Below are positions 9,572 to 17,294 of a DNA stretch of 64,000 nucleotides, one piece after another; within the stretch, counting starts at the first letter, position 1; each line of letters opens with the position of its first letter. A program made the translations under genes and the position numbers. The notes under the pieces are model-generated. The model was not told the DNA's origin. It saw nothing but the letters and a program-made list of their open reading frames with translations, and made no database searches. Origin of the DNA: Bacteroides faecium (GTDB lineage: Bacteria > Bacteroidota > Bacteroidia > Bacteroidales > Bacteroidaceae); assembly GCF_012113595.1 (NCBI RefSeq), contig NZ_CP050831.1, positions 4,712,001-4,776,000 of the forward strand, given 5' to 3'.

Positions 9572-10436
9572 TCATTCCACCGTCAATGGTCATATTCTCT
9601 CCATTGATAAAGTCATTTTCTTCCTGGCAGAGGAATAAACACATACGGGCAATATCTTCCGGTTTTCCTACTCGTCGGGAAGGATGTTGTGAATGGTCTT
9701 CCGGACGAAGTTGGTCGTAATCATGGTTCTGTATCCATCCCGGCGCGATGGAGTTTACCGTAATGTTATATTCGGAGAGGGATAAGGCCAAAGCGTGGGT
9801 TAACGAATAGATTCCACCTTTGGAAGCAGCATAACCTTCACTTCCCGGCTCGCTCATCAGATAGCGTGTAGAGCAGATATTGATAATTCTTCCATATGGG
9901 TTGGGAGAGGATTGTGCTTTACGATGAATGGCAAGCAATCGTGAGGTGATAAATGCAGCCCGCAGATTCACAGAAAGAATCTTATCGAAGTCCTCTACAC
10001 TTGTCTCCGTGATAGGAGAGAACTTGCTGATTCCTACATTGTTGATGATGATGTCAATATCTCCCCAATCTTTCAGAATTTGCTGCATACAGTTCTCAAG
10101 CGCATCTTTATCACTGGCATCTACCTGATAGAATATAGCTCCGGTTTCTTTAGCAGTCTGTTGACCCGTTACTTCGTTTATATCACAAAAAGCTACTTGA
10201 TTTCGAGCCTGACAGAAAGCTTCTACTATTGATTTACCTATACCTTCCGCACCACCGGTGACGAATACCCTTCTTTGCGGATTCTCCGCCTTTGATTTGG
10301 TTTCGGTTGCCTGTTCTGATTTTACTACCGTGTGAGTTGTTGCAGATTTCTTTTTGCCATACTTTTGCGCCTGTTTCCAAGCTGCTTTTCTAGCTTCGTA
10401 TTGCTCTCTCTGTTTTTCTAAATAATTATCTGCCAT
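9546..10436 (-). CDS. SDR-family oxidoreductase with charged N-terminal extension
   Basis: This is an NAD(P)-dependent short-chain dehydrogenase/reductase. Cofactor motif TGGAEGIG (60-67), NNVG (in place of NNAG) at about 132-135, catalytic Ser189, Tyr202 and Lys206 (YAASK), and a C-terminal IDGGMTKKM are all present. The first 50 residues are a Lys/Glu/Gln-rich extension (MADNYLEKQREQYEARKAAW...) not found in most classical SDRs. It could be a coiled-coil interaction segment. A consensus Bacteroides promoter lies just upstream on the same strand. The substrate is unknown. Confidence 0.88.
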   Translation of the reverse strand: MADNYLEKQREQYEARKAAWKQAQKYGKKKSATTHTVVKSEQATETKSKAENPQRRVFVTGGAEGIGKSIVEAFCQARNQVAFCDINEVTGQQTAKETGAIFYQVDASDKDALENCMQQILKDWGDIDIIINNVGISKFSPITETSVEDFDKILSVNLRAAFITSRLLAIHRKAQSSPNPYGRIINICSTRYLMSEPGSEGYAASKGGIYSLTHALALSLSEYNITVNSIAPGWIQNHDYDQLRPEDHSQHPSRRVGKPEDIARMCLFLCQEENDFINGENMTIDGGMTKKMIYVE

Positions 10437-10456
10437 TGTTATTATCTATTTATTGG

Positions 10457-10488
10457 CAAATGTAAAATATAAAAAGGATATATGCAAA
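10457..10488 (-). promoter_or_regulatory. Consensus Bacteroides promoter for the SDR gene
   Basis: On the - strand a -33 box TTTG (10488-10485) is separated by 20 bp from a -7 box TACATTTG (10464-10457), matching the Bacteroides pattern TTTG / TAnnTTTG. The predicted start of transcription lies about 15 bp before the SDR ATG at 10436. Confidence 0.75.
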
Positions 10489-10490
10489 GA

Positions 10491-10526
10491 ATCGACCGCT
10501 CGTTTCTGTTAAAACGGGCGGTCGAT
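10491..10526 (-). terminator. Hairpin terminator of the minus-strand GH operon
   Basis: A 15-bp stem (atcgaccgctcgttt, 10491-10505, with aaacgggcggtcgat, 10512-10526; one G:U-type mismatch) has a 6-nt loop. It lies 25 bp beyond the stop of the GH78-GH33 fusion gene. It should end that operon before the SDR promoter. Confidence 0.75.
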
Positions 10527-10550
10527 TTTATTCAAATGACAGTTCGAGTC

Positions 10551-13500
10551 TTAAAAGCTCTTTGGATCTATTTCTGCATATTTGATTCGTTGGCGACGCC
10601 AGGTGTAAACAGCATGCAATTTTCCGTCCTTGCCTTGTATAATACTAGGATAAGAATATTGGCTGATCGGACTATCTTCCAATGTGAGAACAGGCTTCCA
10701 ACTGATTCCATCTTCTGATACAGCTATGCAGAGCGGAGTACGAGGTCCTTTCGGAGTTCCGGGTAGCGTAGAGAAGTTGTTATAGATAAGCACATGTCTG
10801 CCATCTTTCATGGTCACAGCATCTGTGCCGGAATTATTATTCGGAACATCAAGCAATGTAACTTTGCCCCATGTATCTCCGTTATCGTTACTCCAGGCAG
10901 TCGCAATCTGTGCGTTACGTGTACGGCAAAGTACTTGCAGTCTTCCGTCCTTATGTTTCAGGATACTGGGTTGTATGGCATAAATAGGTTTTGCACCTTC
11001 TCCCTTGATGGCTTCTCCACCTTCCTGGTCATCTACGTTCATTCCCCCTTTTTTACGGTTTTGAGTAGGTACGGATAATTCTGCATCCAACGGGTCTACC
11101 ATTTTCCAGGTCTTTCCTTTATCATCGGAAATCTCGAAGTGAACACGCCAGCCATTACTGCCTTCCGTACTGGAAGGACAAATAATACGTCCATTGACAT
11201 ATTCCGGCTTATTCTTAATAGGCCCTAGAAAACCTTTCGGAAGGGGTTCGCGTTTACTCCATGTCTTTCCACCGTCACGTGAACGAACCAACCATCCTGT
11301 CCAGTCGCTTACCTTCAGACCGATTTTGTAGAAAAGAATCAAATCACCACCGGGAATCTGAAAAAGTACCGGATTCCAACAGGCTTTCCGGCGGGCAATA
11401 AGTTTTCCTTTTGCGTCTTTTACAGGTGTACAGGTAGAATCAATTCCTGCTAAAGCTGCTTGTGGGTCTTTGAGTGAAAATACCCCGTCGGCGGCAAGTT
11501 GGGGAGCAGTCCACTCTTTAGCGCCTTTCGGCTTGCGGCATACCCAGATACAACAGTCGGGATTACGTTCTTTTGTCCCGCCAAAGAAAGAGGCTACAAG
11601 GTCACCGTTCTTCATCTCTACAATGGTAGCTCCATGACATTCGGGAAAAGAAGCCTTTTCGTATAGAAATTCATCACTTAGGATAGCTGTATTCTTAGTC
11701 GGTATATCTACACTGAAATGATACTTTCCCGAACCTATTTTCTCTTTTCGCCCATCCGGTAGATGTACTTCGCCCGTTGTATTGGCGGGAAGCTCAATGT
11801 CCCATTCGAGATGTGTGGGTGTTTTGCTCCATCGGCTGATTATCTTTCCGTAGATGCTCATATAGGATGCGTCTACATAGCTTAGCTCCTGGACTTCAAA
11901 AGCCGGCTGGAAGACAATATGCTTATAACCGGATTTCCAACGGTCGGCACGGATACCTGCCAGATTATTAAAGCACCAAGGCAATAAGTCGCCTAAGAGC
12001 ATCACATGGTTTCCACTGTTCATTTCGGGATTTGCCGTATCACCGTTCCATAACTCCCAAATGGTAGTAGCACCTTTTTCAACCATATATCCCCAGGAAG
12101 GATAGGTCTTGTTGGTGGCAAGCAAGTAAGCCACATCGGCGTGACCGCGACGGCTTAATTCACGCAACAGCCATTGTACGCCGATTACTCCGGTACTGAT
12201 ATGTCCTTTGTTGGTTGTGATAATGGAAGTTACGGCATTTTTAGCTACCTCTTTGATATAGTTTTTAGGAACCAGACCGAAAGCAAGCGGCAGGATATTG
12301 GCAGTGACCGTATTATTGCCGTAGTAGATGCTGTCCGGGTATAACGTATGTCCCGGCACAAGGGAAGTTCCTTCTTTTATATGCAGGAAGCGGGCGTTGA
12401 ACGCGTCTTTCATGCGATGTTCCAAGTCTTCCCATTCTTCTGCATCATTCTTTAGTCCTTGCAGGCTTGCAAAACGATGCATCAGTTGCAACACTTTCAG
12501 ATAATAGGCAGTGGCGATTAGTGAACCGTCCGTTTTGCGCGAAGGGTCTTTGCTGTGGATGAGTTCCAATGATTCGGGCGGAACACACCAGTCTCCATAT
12601 TTGTCTTTGGTGATAATGTAATCCTCTGTCATGTAGTATTCACGGATATGAGACACCCATTTCTTGATAGCCGGATAATTCTCTTCTATCGGGCGTTTGT
12701 CTCCGAAATTGGTGAAAAGCATATCGCAAGCCATAGGCAGGGCAGTAGGCCAGGTCACATTATCCGAGTAATAATTCCAATAGGCAGGAGCTACGTCGGG
12801 GATACAACCATCCTCACGTTGTGCTTCGCAAATGTCACGTGCCCATTTGGTGTACATGGCATGATTATCGAACAGCATACTTTCTCCCCAGCATCCCATG
12901 GTGCGGTCACCTAGCCAGGGTTGGCGCTCATTGCGTTGGGGGCAATCTACCGGCATGCCTTTATAATTGCTCCGGATACCCCAAAACGCATTACGGACAA
13001 TCTTGTTCAAAGTCTCGTCGGAACAACTGAAGGAACCTGTATGTTCCATTTCATCTTCCACTACTTCGGCTACAAAATCCTCAGCTTTCGCACCCGGATA
13101 ACCGCCAACTTCTACATAACGGAAACCATGATAAATAAAACGGGGTGCCCAGGTGGCATCTTTTACTTCGTGTCCGCTTATGATATATACGTCTGTGGAA
13201 CGGGCATCACGCAGATTTCTGGTAAATAGTTCACCATTAGCTTGCAAAGTTTCTGCGAAACGGAGACGGATGCTGTCACCCGCCTGTCCCTTAATGCGGA
13301 AACGTACCCAACCTGCCATATTCTGACCAAAGTCCAGAATGTATTTATCGCCGAGCTTTTTGATAGAAGCGGGTTTCAATGTATCCATGACTTTCATCCC
13401 CGGCATCATCTGGGCACGCAATGTCCCCGAAGGAATACTTACGCGCTGGGCAGGCATCCAGTTCTTGTCATCGTATCCGTTTTGCGTCCAGTTTCCCAGT

Positions 13501-14423
13501 TCCTTGCGGGCGTCATATTCTTCACCGTCATATTCGTTGTTGCTGCGAATAGGGCCTTCGGTAGTCAGTTTCCACGAAGTGTTTGTGGAAACCGTTTCTT
13601 TGCTGCCGTCCGTATATTCCACAATCAGGTTTAGCCGAAGTTTGGGATAACCGAATGTCGGTATCTTGTACGGTTTATAATTCTGACGCATGGTATAGAA
13701 GCGGCCATTACCCAGGGTAACGCCTATTGCATTCTCTTTCTGAAGTTGTGAAGTGACGTCGTAGGTATTATACAGAAGTGTTTTCCGGTAATCGGTAGGA
13801 GCGGGTGCCAATACCTGTTCTCCGATACGCTGTCCGTTGACAAACAATTCATAAAGTCCCATTCCGGCAATGTGTATCGTTGCGCGTTTCACTTCTTTGC
13901 TTAAAGCAAATTCTTTGCGAAGGTAACGGGCTGCCAAGCGGCTCCATTGGGTTTCACTATCACCCGGAGCGGCACGGTCCAATCCAATCCACTGACCTTG
14001 CCAGTCTGCTTCGTTGAGTAATCCCATAGTCCAAAAAGCCGGAGTGCTCCAGTCTGCTTCACCTTTGTTGGTATATACTTTCACTTTCCAGTAGTAGGGG
14101 GCATTGCGTTTTAATGACTTTCCCTGATAAGTGACCCATTGGGATGCGTCGGACTCTATTTTTCCCGAGTCCCAAATATCCCCTTTCCCTTGTACCAATA
14201 GCTCTGGAGAAGATGCAACAAGAATGTGATACGCTGTTTGCATCACATTCTGTTCGCTCGATTCGATACGCCAACCCAGACGGGGTTGGCGTACATCGAT
14301 ACCTGTCGGATTCTTTAGCTGCTCTACTCGCAGGTCGGTTATGCCTATAGCTGCACGTAGCGAACCTGCAAAGAACAGAAGAGAAAATATAGATAATATA
14401 AATATTCTTTTATTCATTAGCAT
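10551..14423 (-). CDS. GH78 alpha-L-rhamnosidase fused to GH33-like (BNR/sialidase) propeller
   Basis: This 1290-aa secreted two-enzyme protein has a signal peptide (MNKRIFILSIFSLLFFAGSLRA). Translation may begin at 14423 or at the second ATG, 14417. Residues to about 905 are GH78: PVDCPQRNERQPWLGD carries the catalytic Asp/Glu pair and TTIWELW the second Glu. Residues about 910-1290 form a sialidase-type propeller with Asp boxes SRDGGKTW, SDDKGKTW and SNDNGDTW and a fourth degenerate SEDGISW. The classical FRIP motif is absent. BT1013 of B. thetaiotaomicron has this architecture as I recall. RG-II chain C is L-rhamnose on Kdo, so a rhamnosidase joined to a GH33-like ketosidase fits that disaccharide. 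This substrate match is inference. Confidence 0.88.
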   Translation of the reverse strand: MLMNKRIFILSIFSLLFFAGSLRAAIGITDLRVEQLKNPTGIDVRQPRLGWRIESSEQNVMQTAYHILVASSPELLVQGKGDIWDSGKIESDASQWVTYQGKSLKRNAPYYWKVKVYTNKGEADWSTPAFWTMGLLNEADWQGQWIGLDRAAPGDSETQWSRLAARYLRKEFALSKEVKRATIHIAGMGLYELFVNGQRIGEQVLAPAPTDYRKTLLYNTYDVTSQLQKENAIGVTLGNGRFYTMRQNYKPYKIPTFGYPKLRLNLIVEYTDGSKETVSTNTSWKLTTEGPIRSNNEYDGEEYDARKELGNWTQNGYDDKNWMPAQRVSIPSGTLRAQMMPGMKVMDTLKPASIKKLGDKYILDFGQNMAGWVRFRIKGQAGDSIRLRFAETLQANGELFTRNLRDARSTDVYIISGHEVKDATWAPRFIYHGFRYVEVGGYPGAKAEDFVAEVVEDEMEHTGSFSCSDETLNKIVRNAFWGIRSNYKGMPVDCPQRNERQPWLGDRTMGCWGESMLFDNHAMYTKWARDICEAQREDGCIPDVAPAYWNYYSDNVTWPTALPMACDMLFTNFGDKRPIEENYPAIKKWVSHIREYYMTEDYIITKDKYGDWCVPPESLELIHSKDPSRKTDGSLIATAYYLKVLQLMHRFASLQGLKNDAEEWEDLEHRMKDAFNARFLHIKEGTSLVPGHTLYPDSIYYGNNTVTANILPLAFGLVPKNYIKEVAKNAVTSIITTNKGHISTGVIGVQWLLRELSRRGHADVAYLLATNKTYPSWGYMVEKGATTIWELWNGDTANPEMNSGNHVMLLGDLLPWCFNNLAGIRADRWKSGYKHIVFQPAFEVQELSYVDASYMSIYGKIISRWSKTPTHLEWDIELPANTTGEVHLPDGRKEKIGSGKYHFSVDIPTKNTAILSDEFLYEKASFPECHGATIVEMKNGDLVASFFGGTKERNPDCCIWVCRKPKGAKEWTAPQLAADGVFSLKDPQAALAGIDSTCTPVKDAKGKLIARRKACWNPVLFQIPGGDLILFYKIGLKVSDWTGWLVRSRDGGKTWSKREPLPKGFLGPIKNKPEYVNGRIICPSSTEGSNGWRVHFEISDDKGKTWKMVDPLDAELSVPTQNRKKGGMNVDDQEGGEAIKGEGAKPIYAIQPSILKHKDGRLQVLCRTRNAQIATAWSNDNGDTWGKVTLLDVPNNNSGTDAVTMKDGRHVLIYNNFSTLPGTPKGPRTPLCIAVSEDGISWKPVLTLEDSPISQYSYPSIIQGKDGKLHAVYTWRRQRIKYAEIDPKSF

Positions 14424-14481
14424 TGATTATATCAAAAAGAGTAACTACTCACTTTATGTAGCAAATTGTGCCGAATGGAAA

Positions 14482-15945
14482 CTAGGAACCGGCACCTTGC
14501 CGGGCGGGAAGTTCCGTCCAGTCCTTATTCAGATAATCTTTACTGCTGTCTACAACAATCAGCACATGATCGTTTCCGCTACAATAACCGCTATCGTGCT
14601 GGAATTTGTGCACACCATTATCAAACTCGCCGATATATTCCAGTTTGCCGTCTTTCGTTGTGTACCACCAGGCATTCTTCTTTGCGCCGCTGATTTTGGT
14701 GAAATCAACTTCCATCGGACGTCCGGTATAGTTATATACCATCAGATAATCATTACCGCGTGTAGCGATGGCACGGTCGTAACGTTCACCGTTCTGACCT
14801 GCGATAATGGACTGATCCGGCACGCGTTCAAAGAACGGGAAAGTCAGCATCAGGTTTTTCAGATATTTCATTTGGTTAAAGCCCGGGTCGTTCAATGCAT
14901 CGTACCAGGGTTTCTTGGCTCCATAGGCACCGCCTACACCCGGTTTAATAAACTGCATGATGGAGTTATGACCGTATGTATGTCCGAAAGAACCTGCAAA
15001 TACAGACCAATAAGCATAGCGACGTACATCATAATCTTTCCATAACAGTTCATTTTCGTCATGCAGGCCGTGAGGAATTTCTTCATAGATAGGCTCTCCG
15101 TCAATCACGGGTTTCATCGGCTTCATAGCCATACTGCGTTCAACAAAACGCCAGTTGTCTTCTTCCGTATTTTCTTCGATAGGATAATCGCCGTCACCGA
15201 AACGTTGTCCATAACGGCGGTGTCCGCTTTGGAACATATTGAAATCCAGCCAGGGGGCGTTGTTGAACCAGGTTGCCGAGGTCGTTCTGCCGCGCGGGTG
15301 GAAAGTCATTAGGTGATTTTTGTCGATAGCCTTGATTGTGGTTGCCAATGCTTCCCATTCGGCTGTTTTCACGTCGCCGCGAATATCCCCACCGATAAAC
15401 CAGATAATGTTCGGTTCATCTTTATAACGTTCAGCCAGGAACTTGCCATAGGCTTTCGCTTGTTCTACTGTCATTTCACCACGGTTCACAGGGCTTCCCC
15501 ATATACAGACCATACCGATGTACTGTCCCTTTCTGGCTGCTGTACGAATAATATAATCCATGTGATCCCAGTAACCATATACGCCTTTCTGATTGATATT
15601 CTTGAAGTTGTATCCGTCTATCATGGAATATTGTCCGTAGATATTCATGGATGGCACATTATTTAAAGTCTGAACCTGGATTACGTTGTATCCGCGACGC
15701 TTACATTGTTCCAGATAATATTCGGCTTCGTCACGGTTCAATCGTTCGGGGAGCAGCCATCCTGTTTCTCCGAGCCAGAAAAAAGGAGTGCCGTTTTCGT
15801 GTTTCAGGTAGCGTCCCTCTTCGGAAACGACGAGTTTGCCATTGTCCCAGGGGATATACGTTTTTTGTGTTTTCTTTTGTGCTGCAGCCGTAGTAGCCAG
15901 TGTCAATAGCAGCAACAAAAGAGGAAGAATCTTGAATTTTCTCAT
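14482..15945 (-). CDS. GH140 apiosidase-like endo-glycosidase (DUF4038)
   Basis: This secreted TIM-barrel enzyme (signal MRKFKILPLLLLLLTLATTAAA) has a C-terminal beta-sandwich. The GGD motif places Asp at residue 187 and the DGEP motif places Glu at residue 284. These are the residue numbers I recall for the catalytic pair of BT1012, the founding GH140 enzyme, which cleaves the apiose-galacturonic acid bond that anchors RG-II side chains A and B. The N-terminal pattern FFWLGETGWLL and the middle NIIWFIGGD are typical of the DUF4038 family. It lies 58 bp upstream of the GH78-GH33 fusion on the same strand. Confidence 0.88.
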   Translation of the reverse strand: MRKFKILPLLLLLLTLATTAAAQKKTQKTYIPWDNGKLVVSEEGRYLKHENGTPFFWLGETGWLLPERLNRDEAEYYLEQCKRRGYNVIQVQTLNNVPSMNIYGQYSMIDGYNFKNINQKGVYGYWDHMDYIIRTAARKGQYIGMVCIWGSPVNRGEMTVEQAKAYGKFLAERYKDEPNIIWFIGGDIRGDVKTAEWEALATTIKAIDKNHLMTFHPRGRTTSATWFNNAPWLDFNMFQSGHRRYGQRFGDGDYPIEENTEEDNWRFVERSMAMKPMKPVIDGEPIYEEIPHGLHDENELLWKDYDVRRYAYWSVFAGSFGHTYGHNSIMQFIKPGVGGAYGAKKPWYDALNDPGFNQMKYLKNLMLTFPFFERVPDQSIIAGQNGERYDRAIATRGNDYLMVYNYTGRPMEVDFTKISGAKKNAWWYTTKDGKLEYIGEFDNGVHKFQHDSGYCSGNDHVLIVVDSSKDYLNKDWTELPARQGAGS

Positions 15946-15990
15946 TGTATTTTATCGTTTTTAGTTTATTGTACTAATGATTCCGTATTT

Positions 15991-16070
15991 AGGCACGGAT
16001 TACACGGATTTCACGGTTTTTAGAAATATGATTGCATATAGCAACAACGTAATCCGTGTAATCCGTGCCT
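15991..16070. repeat. Perfect 20-bp inverted repeat in the GH140-GH105 gap
   Basis: The arm aggcacggattacacggatt (15991-16010) is exactly complementary to 16051-16070, with a 40-bp spacer. The right arm begins 5 bp past the GH105 stop, so the transcript would form a long hairpin between two genes of the same operon. The cacggattacacggatt core resembles dispersed intergenic repeats; it could set the relative mRNA level of the two genes or terminate partially. Confidence 0.85.
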
Positions 16071-16075
16071 GAATA

Positions 16076-17281
16076 TTATTGTTTATCTATCATTTTCTCA
16101 TACTCGATACCAGCCAAAATGAATGAGCCTACCGATTTAGGGTCGTTTTCGATAATCGGTTCACTGATATAATATTCGAATGAGCCGTCACGGTATCTTT
16201 TAGAGTCTCCACCCAATCCGGCGACTGCGCAGCAGTTGGTGATTGTATAGCTGCCGTCTTCTTCAAGGCGGGTGAATGTATTGACCATACCATCGAAGGC
16301 TTTTTGTGTGGGTTCAATATATTCTTTGCCGATATATCCTTTATTGATAGCTTTGGCAAGTGTATAAATAAATAGTGCTGTTGCCGAAGATTCCAGATAA
16401 TTTCCTTCGCGTGCTCCCTGGTCGGTCACTTGATACCAAGTGCCCGATTGAGGATCTTGATATTTCACTAGTGTCTTGGCTAGTCCCTGAAGAATCAGCA
16501 TCACACTGTCGCGTCCTGCAGTTTCCTGTGGAAGATAATCGAGCACATCAACAATGGCGGCTCCGTACCATCCGATACTGCGGCTCCAGAAGTTAGGAGA
16601 GCAGCCTGTTTCGGGATTTGCCCATTTCTGGTCGCGGCTCTCGTCCCAACCATGATAATAAAGTCCGGTTGCGGAATCATAAGTCTTGCGGTTTATGAGA
16701 AGAATCTGCTTCACGGCTTCGTCAAATAAACCCGGCTCATCAAAAGTAGCGCCGTATTGAACCAAGTATGGGGAAGCCATAAAGATTCCGTCCAGCCACA
16801 TTTGGTGCGGGTATCTCAGTTTGTGCCAGAATCCGCCTTCACTTGTGCGGGGTTGTTCCGCCATTTGTTTGCGTAAGGTATCCATGGCAACCTTGTAACG
16901 TTCGTCTCCAGTCTGTGCGTAAAGGTCAAAAAGAATCTTGCCACCGTTGACATTATCAATGTTGAATGAAAGATATTTCATGGTTTTGATATGTCCGTCG
17001 GCATCAATCAGGCTGTCAGCATAGATTTTGGCATAATCATAGTAGGCACTGTCGCCCGTATGTTTCCATTCTTCGAGCATGGACTTTACCACAAGACCGT
17101 GGGTATATCCCCAGCGTGGTTTCTTGGCTTTCTCAATCATCCAGGGTTCGGGAAAACGCTTCATTTCGGAGCGTGCCATGCGTTCGCTCCACTTTTCAGT
17201 CTCTGCTTTCTGAGGTGCCGTACATGCGATAAAACAAGCAGCTCCGCAAGCGACAATCAGTTTTAATAAGTTTCTGTTCAT
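16076..17281 (-). CDS. GH105 unsaturated rhamnogalacturonyl hydrolase-like lipoprotein
   Basis: This (alpha/alpha)6-barrel hydrolase belongs to the YteR/YesR family, which removes delta-4,5-unsaturated uronic acid from the ends of lyase products. MWLDG supplies Asp164, the position of the family's general acid. Other family segments are visible: RWGYTHGLVVKSM, FNIDNVNGG, FWSRSIGWYG and EGNYLESSATALF. The N-terminus ends in FIAC (Cys20), a plausible lipobox, which suggests membrane anchoring. In the RG-II locus the equivalent is BT1011. It lies 13 bp after the GH95 gene, so the two are co-transcribed. Confidence 0.9.
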   Translation of the reverse strand: MNRNLLKLIVACGAACFIACTAPQKAETEKWSERMARSEMKRFPEPWMIEKAKKPRWGYTHGLVVKSMLEEWKHTGDSAYYDYAKIYADSLIDADGHIKTMKYLSFNIDNVNGGKILFDLYAQTGDERYKVAMDTLRKQMAEQPRTSEGGFWHKLRYPHQMWLDGIFMASPYLVQYGATFDEPGLFDEAVKQILLINRKTYDSATGLYYHGWDESRDQKWANPETGCSPNFWSRSIGWYGAAIVDVLDYLPQETAGRDSVMLILQGLAKTLVKYQDPQSGTWYQVTDQGAREGNYLESSATALFIYTLAKAINKGYIGKEYIEPTQKAFDGMVNTFTRLEEDGSYTITNCCAVAGLGGDSKRYRDGSFEYYISEPIIENDPKSVGSFILAGIEYEKMIDKQ

Positions 17282-17294
17282 ATCGGTTGAGTTA

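Noticed and set aside
10551..14423. C-terminal domain as a true sialidase
   Set aside because: Asp boxes are present but FRIP is absent, and the locus is for pectin, not sialylated glycans.
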